Made by a program: the position numbers and the translations under genes
In this document: one piece after another, positions 46,074-54,760 of the stretch
Numbering within the stretch: the stretch's first letter is position 1
Layout of the letters: every line of letters begins with the position of its first letter
Assembly: GCA_035533755.1 (NCBI GenBank)
Contig: DATLTC010000010.1
Coordinates: forward strand, 1 to 64,000
Source of the DNA: Gemmatimonadaceae bacterium
Lineage (GTDB): Bacteria > Gemmatimonadota > Gemmatimonadetes > Gemmatimonadales > Gemmatimonadaceae
Reading direction: 5' to 3'
Length of the DNA: 64,000 nt
Notes under the pieces: model-generated
Seen by the model: only the letters and a program-made list of their open reading frames with translations
Told to the model about the DNA's origin: nothing
Databases searched by the model: none

Positions 46074-46793
46074 GTGAATCTGCCGAACTGGTTGAGCGCG
46101 GGGCGCATCGTTGCGGCGCCGTTCATCGCCTGGCTGCCGTTCTCGGGGTCGTCGTCGCTCCGGTTCACGGCGTGGGCCCTGTTCTTCATCGCCGCCATCA
46201 CCGACTACATCGACGGCTACCTGGCGCGGTCCCGCGCCCAGGAGACCGACCTCGGCCGGCTGCTCGATCCGCTGGCCGACAAGCTGCTGCTCGTGGCCAC
46301 GCTCGTGCCGATGTTCGTGCTCATCGGATCGGGCACGGCGACGTCGCTCGTCTCGCCGCTGCACACGCCCATGGTGGCCGGCGCCGTGGGCGCCGTGATG
46401 AAGACCAGCGGCCTCGCCGCCTTCCCGTTCGTCACCCCCTTCGGCCTCATCGGTCTCCCGTGGTGGATCCCGGTCGTGATCCTGGGCCGCGAGGCGTTCA
46501 TGTCGGTGTTCCGGCAGATCGCCCGCGGGCGCGGCGTGGTGATCTCGGCCATCGGCCCCGCCAAGTGGAAGACGGCCATGCAGCTCATCTGGGTGGGCTC
46601 GGCGTTCTTCTGGTTCTTCATCGCCACCGTCGCGATGAATCGCCGCTGGGCGGGCGACGGCTGGCGGTACTTCGCCTACTTCAACGGCACGGTGGGCGTG
46701 CTGATGATGGTCGGCGCCACGGTGCTCACGCTCTATTCGCTCTGGCTGTACCTGAGCCGGTTCGGCCGCCTCCTCGGCGCGGCGGCGCGCTGA
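46074..46793 (+). CDS. pgsA: CDP-diacylglycerol-glycerol-3-phosphate 3-phosphatidyltransferase
   Basis: A 239-residue membrane enzyme that makes phosphatidylglycerol phosphate. The CDP-alcohol phosphotransferase motif is complete: DYIDGYLARSRAQETDLGRLLDPLADK, with all Asp residues of the D-DG-AR-G-D-D pattern. NLPNWLSAGRIVAAPFIAW is the usual PgsA N-terminus. Five or six helices are visible. An extra hydrophobic segment around residues 95-130 makes it longer than the usual 180-200 residues. The start is GTG 46074, 16 bases after mglA, so lipid synthesis is in the same operon as the polarity GTPase. Confidence 0.9.
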   Translation: MNLPNWLSAGRIVAAPFIAWLPFSGSSSLRFTAWALFFIAAITDYIDGYLARSRAQETDLGRLLDPLADKLLLVATLVPMFVLIGSGTATSLVSPLHTPMVAGAVGAVMKTSGLAAFPFVTPFGLIGLPWWIPVVILGREAFMSVFRQIARGRGVVISAIGPAKWKTAMQLIWVGSAFFWFFIATVAMNRRWAGDGWRYFAYFNGTVGVLMMVGATVLTLYSLWLYLSRFGRLLGAAAR

Positions 46794-46808
46794 CGTCGCG
46801 AGCCGCGA

Positions 46809-47010
46809 ATCAAGAACGAAGGGTTCATTCGGATGCTCCGGATCGAACGGATGCTCCAGATGTCGCAACGAACCGGTCGCCGTGAAGCCGTAGCGCCGGG
46901 GGTAGGGGCGATCGCTTCGACGAGATCTCCCGCCGCGGCCCCGGCTGGTGGTGTCCTCTCCGGTCGATCCGTTCCATCCGGAGCATCAGGCCCAACCATC
47001 CATTCTTGAT
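46809..47010. repeat. long imperfect inverted repeat in the pgsA-cinA gap
   Basis: The left arm, 46809-46859, reads ATCAAGAACGAAGG...GGATGCTCCGGATCGAACGG. The right arm, 46960-47010, is its imperfect reverse complement, ending CATTCTTGAT. About 50 bases match on each side around a 100-base middle with no open frame. The left arm also holds a direct repeat CGGATGCTCC twice. It looks like a small non-coding terminal-inverted-repeat element or a large RNA hairpin. Confidence 0.55.
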
Positions 47011-47066
47011 GCCGGCCCGGCATGTAGATTCATGGCGTCACCACGATCTCGAATGGATGCCTGGGC

Positions 47067-48323
47067 ATGAAGATCGAGTTGGTCACGATCGGCGACGAGC
47101 TGCTGCTCGGATTCACGATCGATACGAACGCCGCGCACCTGGCGCGTGAACTGGCCGCCATCGGCGTGGAGATCGACCGCCGCACCACCGTCGGCGACAC
47201 CGCCGAGGCCATTGCCGCCGCCGTGCGCGACGGCCTCGACCGCGCCGGCGCCGTGATCACCACCGGCGGCCTGGGCCCCACCAGCGACGACCTCACCAAA
47301 CCGGCCATCGCGGCGCTGTTCGGGCGCGAGATGGTGTTCGATGAGGAGCACTTTGCCTGGATGGCGGAGCGGTGGCGCCGGCGGTTCGACCACGAGATCC
47401 CCGCGGCCAACCGGCTGCAGGCCATGATCCCGGCCGGCGCGCGCAAGCTCCGCAACCAGCATGGCTCGGCGCCCGGCATCTGGCTCGAAGACGACCGCGG
47501 GCGTTGGGTGGCCATGCTCCCCGGCGTCCCGCGCGAGATGCGCGGCATGCTCGCCGATACGCTGGTGCCGATGCTCAGCGAGCGCGTGGCCGGCGATCGC
47601 GTGGTGCGGTCGCGCACCCTGCGCACCACCGGCGTGGCCGAGTCGCTGCTGGCTGACCGCGTGCAGCCGGTGGCCGGCGCCCTGGGTCGCGACGTCTCGC
47701 TGGCCTACCTGCCCAACGTGGACGGCGTGGATCTCCGCGTCACCGTGCGCGGCCTGCCAGCGGCCGACGCCGACCGCGTGCTCGAGGCGGCGGCCGCGCA
47801 ACTGCGCCCCGTGGTCGGAACCGACGCCTACGGCGAGGGGAATGCGGATCTCGCGGCCGTCGTGCTCGACGCCTGCCGCGCCCGCGGCCTCTCGATCGCG
47901 GTGGGCGAGAGTTGCACCGGCGGCCTGCTCGGCGAGCGCCTGACCAACATTCCGGGATCGAGCGATGTGTTCGTGGGCGGCGTGATCGCCTACGCCAACG
48001 AGATCAAGACGTCGCTGCTCGACGTGCCGGCGGCGATGATCCGCGAGCACGGCGCGGTGAGCGAGCCCGTCGTGCGCGCCATGGCCACCGGCGCCCGCAA
48101 CTGCACCGGGGCCGAGGTCGGCATCGGCATCACCGGCGTCGCCGGCCCCGACGGCGGCACGCCGGAAAAGCCCGTGGGCACGGTGTGGGTGGGCGTGGAC
48201 TTTGCCGGGGAGGTGCGCAGCGTGCTCCTGCACTCGTGGGGCGACCGGCAGGAGGTGCGGCAGCGCGCCGCCCAGGCGGCGCTCAACCTGGTGCGCCGCG
48301 TGCTCGAGGTCGGTCCGGCGTAG
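47067..48323 (+). CDS. cinA: CinA family protein (damage-inducible, NMN amidohydrolase domain)
   Basis: A 418-residue two-domain protein. The N-terminal MoaB/MogA-like domain opens IELVTIGDELLLGFTIDTNA and has VITTGGLGPTSDDLTK and MLPGVPREMRGML. The C-terminal domain has VGESCTGGLLGERLTNIPGS and ITGVAGPDGGTPEKPVGTVW, which is the nicotinamide-mononucleotide deamidase module. Family members recycle pyridine nucleotides and some also cleave ADP-ribose. The full length is present. The stop lies six bases from the convergent MFS gene, with no clear terminator between. Confidence 0.95.
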   Translation: MKIELVTIGDELLLGFTIDTNAAHLARELAAIGVEIDRRTTVGDTAEAIAAAVRDGLDRAGAVITTGGLGPTSDDLTKPAIAALFGREMVFDEEHFAWMAERWRRRFDHEIPAANRLQAMIPAGARKLRNQHGSAPGIWLEDDRGRWVAMLPGVPREMRGMLADTLVPMLSERVAGDRVVRSRTLRTTGVAESLLADRVQPVAGALGRDVSLAYLPNVDGVDLRVTVRGLPAADADRVLEAAAAQLRPVVGTDAYGEGNADLAAVVLDACRARGLSIAVGESCTGGLLGERLTNIPGSSDVFVGGVIAYANEIKTSLLDVPAAMIREHGAVSEPVVRAMATGARNCTGAEVGIGITGVAGPDGGTPEKPVGTVWVGVDFAGEVRSVLLHSWGDRQEVRQRAAQAALNLVRRVLEVGPA

Positions 48324-48329
48324 CGTCTC

Positions 48330-49874
48330 CTACTCGGCCATGATCTCCACGGGCTCCGACGTCCGGGAGGCGCGGGGCAGGAGCACGATCAGCGGGGCCG
48401 CCAGCGCGAACGTCAGTGTCACGATCACGAAGATGTAGTTGTACGACAGGACCGTGGCCTGGGCGCTCACGCGCAGCCCGAGCAGCTCGAGGGCGCGCTG
48501 CTGAGCCACGCCCAGGCTCGCGCCCATGCCCTGCATGGCCCCCGTCACGTCGTGCAGCCACTGGCGCGTGATCGGGCTCGACGAGTTCTCGGCGAGAATG
48601 GCGTAGTAGCGCTGCTGGCCGCTCGTGAGCAGCGTGGCGAAGACGGCGATCCCGATGCTGCCCATGACCTGCCGGACCACGTTGTACAATCCCGTGGCCG
48701 CCGTCATCTGCGCTTTGGGAATGGCCGACAGCGCCGCCGTGCTCAGCGCCGCGAACAGGAAGCTGAAGCCGGTGCCCGTCCAGATCTGCGGCAGCACCAG
48801 GTCCCAGATCCCGGTCTGCGTGGTCAGGTGCGCCAGCTGCCAGTGGCCCACGATCAGGAACACGAGGCCCATCGAGACCATGAGCCGCGCGCCCGTCCGG
48901 TTGTACAGGCGGCCGGCAATGGGCATGACGACGAGCATGGCGAGACTGCGCGGCATGAGCGCCAGCCCGGCGTCCATGGCTGTGAAGCCGAGCAGCCCCT
49001 CGAGGAAGAGCGGCAGGATGAACAACGTGCCGCTCAGCCCGGCCCCCATGATCCCGCCCAGGAACGTGGCCGCCGTGAACGGGAGGTTGCGCAGGATGCG
49101 CAGGTTCACGGCCGGTCGCTCGACGGTGAGTTCTCGCCACACGAAGGCCACCATCCCGGCGGCGGCGACCACGGCCAGGCGGACGATGAATCTGGACTGG
49201 AACCAGTCGTCCTGCTGGCCTTCCTCGAGCATGAGCTGGAACGCGCCCAGCCCCACGATCATGAACGCCAGGCCCGGCAGGTCGAGCTTGGCCCGCGAGC
49301 GCTCCAGATACGGCGGGTCGCGCAGCACGCGCTGCACCATGATCAGGTTGATGAGGCCGATCGGCACGTTGATGAAGAACACCCAGGGCCACGAGTAGCG
49401 GTCGGTGAGCCAGCCGCCCAGCGTGGGGCCGATGGCCGGCGCGAGCACCACGCCCATGCCGTACACGCCCATCGCCAGCCCCTGCTCCTCGAACGGGAAG
49501 CTCTCGCGCAGCACGGCCTGCGGCACGGTGATCAGGATGCCGCCGGCCAACCCCTGGAGCGCGCGGTAGGCCACCAGCATGCCCAGCGAGGTCGAGACCC
49601 CGCAGAGCATCGATGCCGTGGTGAACACGGCGATCGACAGCATGTAGATGCGCTTGCGTCCGTAGCGGGCGCTCAGCATGCCGACGATCGGCATCACCAG
49701 CACGTTGGCCAGGATGTAGCCCGTGACCACCCAGGTGATCTCCTCGATCGTGGCGCCCAGGTTGCCGGCCATGTCGGGCAGCGCCACGTTGACGATGCTG
49801 GAGTCGAGCACCGCCATGATGTTGCCGATCATCACCGTGGCGGCGATGACCCATTTGCCGGGGCCGTCCTCCAC
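48330..49874 (-). CDS. emrB: DHA2 family drug efflux MFS transporter, EmrB-like
   Basis: A 514-residue transporter with 14 predicted helices. MAVLDSSIVNVALPDMAGNL is the DHA2 helix 1 signature with the conserved Asp. YMLSIAVFTTASMLCG, GMLVAYRALQGLAGGILITV (motif with Arg and Gly-Gly) and GPTLGGWLTDRYSWPWVFFINVPIG are typical of the EmrB group. It pumps drugs or detergents out using the proton gradient, often with an EmrA adaptor, which is not seen here. The start is GTG 49874, two bases after the marR stop, so the regulator and pump form one operon. Confidence 0.93.
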   Translation of the reverse strand: MEDGPGKWVIAATVMIGNIMAVLDSSIVNVALPDMAGNLGATIEEITWVVTGYILANVLVMPIVGMLSARYGRKRIYMLSIAVFTTASMLCGVSTSLGMLVAYRALQGLAGGILITVPQAVLRESFPFEEQGLAMGVYGMGVVLAPAIGPTLGGWLTDRYSWPWVFFINVPIGLINLIMVQRVLRDPPYLERSRAKLDLPGLAFMIVGLGAFQLMLEEGQQDDWFQSRFIVRLAVVAAAGMVAFVWRELTVERPAVNLRILRNLPFTAATFLGGIMGAGLSGTLFILPLFLEGLLGFTAMDAGLALMPRSLAMLVVMPIAGRLYNRTGARLMVSMGLVFLIVGHWQLAHLTTQTGIWDLVLPQIWTGTGFSFLFAALSTAALSAIPKAQMTAATGLYNVVRQVMGSIGIAVFATLLTSGQQRYYAILAENSSSPITRQWLHDVTGAMQGMGASLGVAQQRALELLGLRVSAQATVLSYNYIFVIVTLTFALAAPLIVLLPRASRTSEPVEIMAE

Positions 49875-49876
49875 CG

Positions 49877-50368
49877 CTAGCGGGCCTCGCCGCCGTCGTC
49901 CGCGGTCCGCGCGGCGGCGAGGCTCGGGAGCACCTGCGTCATGGCCCGGCGCACCGCCGCGCGCTGTCTGGGCGTGAGGCCGGCCAGCCGCTCGGCCACC
50001 ACGGCGCGCGCCCGCGTGAAGTAGGCGTCGAGATGCGAGCGGCCGGCGCGCGTGACCGCGAGCTTGAGGCGCCGGCGATCGCGGGCATCGAGCCGGCGCG
50101 TGACGAGCTTGCGTTGGACCAGGCCGTCGAGCAGGCGGGTGACGGCGGGCCGGCTGAGCATCAGGTATTCGGCCAGCTGCGACGGCGCGCAGTCGGGGTC
50201 GGCGTTGACGAACGCCAGGGCGCGCACCTGCGGCAGGGTGAGTTCCACCGGGCGGTGGCGCCGCACCTGGGCGCGCACGAGGCGGGAGACGGCGAGCCCG
50301 ACGTCGAGCACGGCGGCGGCGCAGCGGTCGGCGTCCGCGGTGCTATTCACGGTCAGCAACTGTTGCAT
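49877..50368 (-). CDS. MarR family transcriptional regulator
   Basis: A 163-residue winged-helix repressor. LTLPQVRALAFVNADPDCAP leads into the recognition helix SQLAEYLMLSRPAVTRLLDGLVQRKLV and the wing RRLDARDRRRLKLAVTRAG; helices at both ends form the dimer. MarR proteins usually repress the efflux gene beside them and let go on binding a phenolic ligand; here emrB starts two bases downstream. ATG 50368 is chosen over a longer upstream frame that is Pro/Arg-rich and structureless. The palindrome GCAACTGTTGC overlaps the first codons and may be part of an operator. Confidence 0.88.
   Translation of the reverse strand: MQQLLTVNSTADADRCAAAVLDVGLAVSRLVRAQVRRHRPVELTLPQVRALAFVNADPDCAPSQLAEYLMLSRPAVTRLLDGLVQRKLVTRRLDARDRRRLKLAVTRAGRSHLDAYFTRARAVVAERLAGLTPRQRAAVRRAMTQVLPSLAAARTADDGGEAR
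50356..50366. promoter_or_regulatory. palindrome at the marR start, possible operator half
   Basis: GCAAC-T-GTTGC is a perfect 11-base palindrome within the first codons of marR, flanked by TTCAC and GTGAA. The position suits autoregulation, but the site is short and this is weak. Confidence 0.2.
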
Positions 50369-50405
50369 GATGTGAACTATATGCCGGGGGGCGCGACCGG
50401 CGGAA

Positions 50406-50431
50406 GGGGGCGGGGGGTGGGGGGCGGCGGG
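50406..50431 (+). other. G-quadruplex-type run in the marR-grpE divergent region
   Basis: Runs of five, six and six G are separated by single C or T bases and followed by CGGCGGG. This meets the usual rule for a four-tract G-quadruplex with very short loops. It lies between the divergent marR and grpE starts, beside a C-rich block at 50455-50495. Confidence 0.55.
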
Positions 50432-50559
50432 CCAATCGGCCGGGAGCGGCTGCCACCCCCGCCGCCGCCGGGGGCCTTGCCCCCTCGCCCCCGCCGTCCT
50501 GACAGGCTTTGGAGGCACGGACATTGCAACTCGGCCCCCTTGGGACGACCTTTCATTCG

Positions 50560-51165
50560 ATGACTCACAAGACCAGACCGATGAATTCCGCTGACGCGCC
50601 GAAAGGGGCCGAAGACATGCCGACTGCCAAGGCCGCAGTCACCGACGACGGCTCGGATGCGCCCGTGACCGGCACGGCGGGCATCGAGCCGGGCCCCGAC
50701 ACGCGCGCGGCCCAGCTCGACGCCGAGCTCGCCGACCAGCGCGACAAGTATCTCCGCCTGGCCGCCGAATACGACAACTTCCGCAAGCGCATGGTGCGCG
50801 AGCGGCAGGAGGCCGAGCTCAAGGGGATGGGGATGCTCGTGCGCGGCCTGCTCGACGGCCTCGACGACCTGGGCCGTTTTGCGCACGTCGACCCGGCCAC
50901 GGTGGACGCGGCCACGGTGGTGCAGGGCGCCGACATGGTCGAGAAGAAGCTGCTCAAGTCGCTGTCGGGGCACGGCCTCGAGATCCTCAATCCGCTGGGC
51001 GATCCGTTCGACCCGGCGGTGCACGAGGCGGTGGCCACCACCCGCGCCGAGTTGCCCGAGGAGGATCACCGCGTGGCCCAGGTCTATCAGGTGGGGTACC
51101 TGTTCAACGGCCAGTTGCTTCGCCCCGCTCGCGTCGTCGTGACGCAGTGGCACGACGAACCCTAG
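50560..51165 (+). CDS. grpE: nucleotide exchange factor GrpE
   Basis: A 201-residue DnaK co-chaperone. A disordered acidic N-terminus of about 45 residues is followed by the long dimerisation helix LADQRDKYLRLAAEYDNFRK, which carries the YLR-AEY/F-DN-RKR signature, and the beta wing ending EVLQ-like in VAQVYQVGYLFNGQLLRPARV. It releases ADP from DnaK. ATG 50560 is used, but 50581 and 50617 are also possible; no SD decides. dnaJ follows in nine bases, while dnaK and hrcA are absent here. No CIRCE operator is seen upstream. Confidence 0.93.
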   Translation: MTHKTRPMNSADAPKGAEDMPTAKAAVTDDGSDAPVTGTAGIEPGPDTRAAQLDAELADQRDKYLRLAAEYDNFRKRMVRERQEAELKGMGMLVRGLLDGLDDLGRFAHVDPATVDAATVVQGADMVEKKLLKSLSGHGLEILNPLGDPFDPAVHEAVATTRAELPEEDHRVAQVYQVGYLFNGQLLRPARVVVTQWHDEP

Positions 51166-51174
51166 CCCACCCGC

Positions 51175-52290
51175 ATGCCGCCCACCAAGGACTATTACTC
51201 GGTACTCGGGGTTCCAGCTTCGGCCAAGCAGGAAGAGATCAAGAAGCAGTTCCGGAAGCTGGCCAAGAAATTCCATCCCGACACGAATCCCAACGACCCG
51301 AAGTCCGCCGAGCGCTTCAAGGAGATCTCGGAGGCGTACAACGTCGTGGGCGACGCCGAGAAGCGGAAACAGTACGACGACATGCGCCGTCTGGGCGCGT
51401 TCGGCGGCGGCTTCACCGCGCAACGTGGTGGGCGCCCCACGCCGGGCGCGCAGCAGGCGCAGGGCGGGGTCAAGTTCGAGGACATGGACATCGGCGGCCT
51501 GGGCGGCCTCGGTGACATCTTCAGCTCGATGTTCGGCGGCGCGCGCGCGCAGAAGCCGCGTGGTCCGGAACGCGGCCAGGACGTTGAGCGGTCGCTCGAA
51601 GTGCCCTTCCGCACCGCGGCCACGGGTGGCAAGGTGCCCGTGGAGCTCGAGGTCACCGAGGAGTGCGAGACCTGCCACGGGTCGGGCGGCGCGCCGGGCG
51701 CCAAGTTCCAGACCTGCACGGAGTGCGGCGGGCGCGGCACGATCGCCTTCGGGCAGGGCGGATTCGCCGTCCAGCGCCCCTGCCCGCAGTGCCTGGGCCG
51801 CGGCCAGGTGCCCAGCGAGCGGTGCGCCGCGTGCGGCGGCGCGGGCGAGGCGCGGACGCGCCGCAAGGTGCTGATCAACGTGCCCGCAGGCGCCGACACC
51901 GGCACGCGCATTCGCCTCAAGGGACAGGGCGGGCGCGGCAGCCGCAACGGGCCCCCGGGCGACCTGCTGATCACGATCCAGGTGGCGCCCGACCGGTTCT
52001 ACGCGCGCGAGGGACTGGATCTCGTGGCCAAGGTGCCTATCAACATCGCCCAGGCCACGCTCGGCTCCAAGGTGGGCGTGCGCACGCTGGACGGCCGCAA
52101 GGTGGCCATCCGCATTCCGGCCGGCACACCGTCGGGCAAGCGCTTTCGCGTGAAGGGGCAGGGCATCGAGAAGGACGGCGCGCGCGGCGACCTGATCGTG
52201 CAGGCCGAGGTCACGGTGCCGGAGAAGCTCACGCCCGAGCAGGAGAAGATGATGCGGGAGTTTGCCGAGGCGGGCGGGCTGAAGTACTGA
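51175..52290 (+). CDS. dnaJ: chaperone DnaJ
   Basis: A 371-residue class A J-protein. The J domain (residues 6-70) contains HPD at 34-36. A Gly/Phe region follows ([16 protein letters not shown]). The zinc domain has all four CxxCxGxG repeats: [24 protein letters not shown] and CAACGGAG. The C-terminal substrate domains follow, with [17 protein letters not shown]. It delivers substrates to DnaK and stimulates its ATPase. The grpE-dnaJ order is unusual only in lacking dnaK between them. Hairpin repeat copy 3 begins six bases after the stop. Confidence 0.96.
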   Translation: MPPTKDYYSVLGVPASAKQEEIKKQFRKLAKKFHPDTNPNDPKSAERFKEISEAYNVVGDAEKRKQYDDMRRLGAFGGGFTAQRGGRPTPGAQQAQGGVKFEDMDIGGLGGLGDIFSSMFGGARAQKPRGPERGQDVERSLEVPFRTAATGGKVPVELEVTEECETCHGSGGAPGAKFQTCTECGGRGTIAFGQGGFAVQRPCPQCLGRGQVPSERCAACGGAGEARTRRKVLINVPAGADTGTRIRLKGQGGRGSRNGPPGDLLITIQVAPDRFYAREGLDLVAKVPINIAQATLGSKVGVRTLDGRKVAIRIPAGTPSGKRFRVKGQGIEKDGARGDLIVQAEVTVPEKLTPEQEKMMREFAEAGGLKY

Positions 52291-52295
52291 ACGAT

Positions 52296-52383
52296 GGTAG
52301 GGAGGTAGGACGGTAGGACTGAAGGACGGTAGACGGCGTTCCGAAGTCATCCGTCCTACGCCCCTACCCCCCTACCGTCCTAC
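52296..52383. repeat. dispersed GTAGGACGG hairpin repeat, copy 3
   Basis: A full copy filling the gap between the convergent dnaJ and mnmA genes. Core: TAGACGGCGTTCCGAAGTCA. The right arm contains the stop codon of mnmA (52380-52382 on the minus strand). As a hairpin it could act as a bidirectional terminator. Confidence 0.85.
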
Positions 52384-53471
52384 GCCAAAATAGGCAGCCC
52401 CACACGTGCCGCCGACTCGATGATTCCCCCGCCCAGGACCACGTCGCGCGCGTAGAACACCGCCGACTGCCCCGGCGTGATCGCGCTCACCGCCTCGTCC
52501 AGCGCCAGCTCGATCTCGTGACCGTCCAGACGCACCACCTCGGCGCGCGCCGCCGGCGCGCGATGGCGCACCTGCACTTCGAGGTGCGAGCCCACGGCCG
52601 GCGGATCCACCAGCCAGCTCACCTCGCGGGCGATCAGGCCGTGGCCCAGCAATTCCTCCCGCGGGCCGATGACCACGGCGCGGTCGTCGGGCCGGATGGC
52701 GACCACGAACATCGGCTCGGCGAATCCGCCGGGCAGGCCGCGCCGCTGGCCGATCGTGAATCGGGCGTGGCCGTCGTGATAGCCGAGCACCTCTCCGCTC
52801 GACCGCACGAACGGGCCGCGCGACAGCGACGGCGCGTCGGCGCCGAGTCTGGACCGGATGATCTTGGTGTGATCGCCGTCGGGCACGAAGCAGATGTCCT
52901 GGCTCTCGAGCTTGTCGGCCACCACCTCGAGGCCGAGCCGGTGCGCCACGGCGCGCGTCTCGGCCTTGGTCTGCGCGCCCACGGGGAGCAGCATGCGCGG
53001 CAGCACGCCGCGGTCGATGCCCCACAGGAAGTACGACTGGTCCTTGGACCGGTCCACGCCCCGATGCAGCGCGCCGTCCACGACGCGCGCGTAGTGGCCG
53101 GTGGCGATCCAGCGCGCCTCCATGGCGTCGGCCTTGCGCACGAGGTCGCGGAACTTGGTGAACGTATTGCACCGCACGCACGGAATGGGCGTGCGGCCGC
53201 GCGCGTACTCGCTCACGAAGTCGTCGACCACGTCGTGCGAGAACGCGCTCTCCAGGTTGAGCACGTAGTGCGGCACGCCGAGCGACTCGCAGACGCGGCG
53301 CGCGTCGTTGATCGAATCGAGCGAGCAGCAGGGGCGGTCGACGATCTCGTCGCCGTAGCAGAACAGCTTCATCGTGGCGCCCACGACGTCGTAGCCCTGC
53401 GCCACGAGCATGGCGGCGGCCACCGACGAATCGACGCCGCCCGACATCGCCACCAGCACGCGCTCCTTCAT
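52380..53471 (-). CDS. mnmA: tRNA-specific 2-thiouridylase MnmA
   Basis: A 363-residue enzyme that puts sulfur on U34 of tRNAs for Lys, Glu and Gln. The PP-loop is VAMSGGVDSSVAAAML. The catalytic cysteines are in IPCVRCNTFTKF and SQDICFVPDG. ATGHYARVVDG and KDQSYFLWGI are further signatures, and the C-terminal beta barrel is complete. NDARRVCESLGVPHYVLNL also fits. The stop codon lies in the hairpin repeat. A cysteine desulfurase gene 16 bases upstream is the likely sulfur donor. Confidence 0.95.
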   Translation of the reverse strand: MKERVLVAMSGGVDSSVAAAMLVAQGYDVVGATMKLFCYGDEIVDRPCCSLDSINDARRVCESLGVPHYVLNLESAFSHDVVDDFVSEYARGRTPIPCVRCNTFTKFRDLVRKADAMEARWIATGHYARVVDGALHRGVDRSKDQSYFLWGIDRGVLPRMLLPVGAQTKAETRAVAHRLGLEVVADKLESQDICFVPDGDHTKIIRSRLGADAPSLSRGPFVRSSGEVLGYHDGHARFTIGQRRGLPGGFAEPMFVVAIRPDDRAVVIGPREELLGHGLIAREVSWLVDPPAVGSHLEVQVRHRAPAARAEVVRLDGHEIELALDEAVSAITPGQSAVFYARDVVLGGGIIESAARVGLPILA

Positions 53472-53487
53472 CGCCCGGTGTCCACGC

Positions 53488-54645
53488 TCAGGCCGCGGCG
53501 GCGCCGCGCGCCTTGGCCGCGAGCCGCGGGAACGCCTCGGCCACGCGCTCCACGGCCGCGTCGTCGGTGAGCACGCCCAGGCTCATCCGCACGGCCGCGG
53601 CGGCCAGCGCCGGCTCCACGCCGATCGCCGTCAGCACGTACGACGGCGAATTGCTCCCGCTCTGGCACGCCGACCCGCCGGAGCAGGCGATGCCGTGGAG
53701 GTCGAGCGCGATGAGCATCGACTCGCTGTCGGTGCCGGGCACCGACACGTTGAGGATGTGGGGCGCCCGCGGCGCGCGGGCGGCGTGCACCACGAGACCG
53801 GGCACGCGGGCCACGAGCATCGCCTGCAGCCGGTCGCGCAGCGCGCTCAGCCGCGCCGCCTCGGTCTCGCGCTCGGCGATGGCGATCTCGGCGGCCGTGG
53901 CGAGCCCGACGGCGAACGCCACGTTCTCGGTGCCCGGGCGGCGGCCGCGGTCCTGCGATCCGCCGTGGAAGAGCGGCTCGATGGACGTGCCGCGCCGGAT
54001 GAACAGTGCGCCGCAGCCCTTGGGCGCGCCGATCTTGTGCCCCGAGATGGACAGGATGTCGAACGGCACCGTGGCGGCGTCGATGGCCACCTTGCCGAAC
54101 GCCTGGACGGCGTCGGTGTGGAAGACGACGCCGCGCGCCCTGGCGCGCTCGGCCAGCTCGGGCACGGGCTGGATGGAGCCGATCTCGTTGTTCACCCACA
54201 TCACCGACGCCACCGCCACGTCGTCGCGCACCATGGCATCGAACGACGCGCGATCGACGACGCCATCGGAGGTCATGGCGAGCAGGCGCTCGTCGGCGCC
54301 TTCATGGGCCGCGGTGTGCACGGCCTCGAGCACCGCCTTGTGTTCGACGGGCGTGGTGACGACCGCCGTCTTTCCGCGCTCGCGTGCCCACCGCCAGGCC
54401 CCGAGCACGGCGAGATTGTCCGACTCGGTACCGCCCGAGGTGAAGCAGATCTCGTCGGCGTGGGCGCCGAGGCAGCGGGCCACGCGCTCGCGCGCCTCGT
54501 CCAGAGCGGCGCGCGCCTCGCGGCCCCAGCGATGCGTGCTCGAGGGGTTCCCGAACCGCGCGCCGTAGAACGGCCGCATGGCGTCGAACACCTCCGGGCG
54601 CACCGGAGTCGTGGCCGAATGGTCCAGGTAGATGGGGTCGGGCAT
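53488..54645 (-). CDS. cysteine desulfurase (NifS/IscS family)
   Basis: A 385-residue PLP enzyme that takes sulfur from cysteine as a persulfide. YLDHSATTPVRPEVFDAM is the opening signature. FTSGGTESDNLAVLG, HKAVLEAV and the PLP lysine in SISGHKIGAPKGCGAL follow. The active cysteine is in the loop ACSGGSACQSGS. The loop length suggests the group I type. It lies directly upstream of mnmA, so it probably supplies sulfur for tRNA thiolation. TATATT ends six bases before the ATG, suggesting a leaderless message. Confidence 0.93.
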   Translation of the reverse strand: MPDPIYLDHSATTPVRPEVFDAMRPFYGARFGNPSSTHRWGREARAALDEARERVARCLGAHADEICFTSGGTESDNLAVLGAWRWARERGKTAVVTTPVEHKAVLEAVHTAAHEGADERLLAMTSDGVVDRASFDAMVRDDVAVASVMWVNNEIGSIQPVPELAERARARGVVFHTDAVQAFGKVAIDAATVPFDILSISGHKIGAPKGCGALFIRRGTSIEPLFHGGSQDRGRRPGTENVAFAVGLATAAEIAIAERETEAARLSALRDRLQAMLVARVPGLVVHAARAPRAPHILNVSVPGTDSESMLIALDLHGIACSGGSACQSGSNSPSYVLTAIGVEPALAAAAVRMSLGVLTDDAAVERVAEAFPRLAAKARGAAAA

Positions 54646-54651
54646 GAGGGG

Positions 54652-54657
54652 AATATA
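54652..54657 (-). promoter_or_regulatory. TATATT -10-like hexamer abutting the desulfurase start
   Basis: On the minus strand TATATT lies six bases before the ATG at 54645, so transcription would begin at the start codon itself. The region upstream is hairpin repeat copy 4 and holds no clear -35. Confidence 0.4.
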
Positions 54658-54662
54658 CCGAT

Positions 54663-54757
54663 GGACGGTAGGACGGTAGGACGGTAGGGGGGGAGGGGGG
54701 TAAACGGCGTTCCGCAGTCATCCGTCCTACGCCCCTACTCCCCTACCGCCCTACCGT
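54663..54757. repeat. dispersed GTAGGACGG hairpin repeat, copy 4
   Basis: The longest left arm: three GGACGGTA units, then G-rich stretches, the TAAACGGCGTTCCGCAGTCA core and right-arm CCCCTACTCCCCTACC units. It fills the gap between the bshB1 stop and the desulfurase start. Confidence 0.85.
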
Positions 54758-54760
54758 TCG

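Noticed and set aside
50500-50560. CIRCE (HrcA) operator before grpE
   Set aside because: No TTAGCACTC/GAGTGCTAA pair is present.
54663-54757. CRISPR-like array
   Set aside because: The repeated units are short, contiguous and complementary, with no unique spacers and no cas genes.
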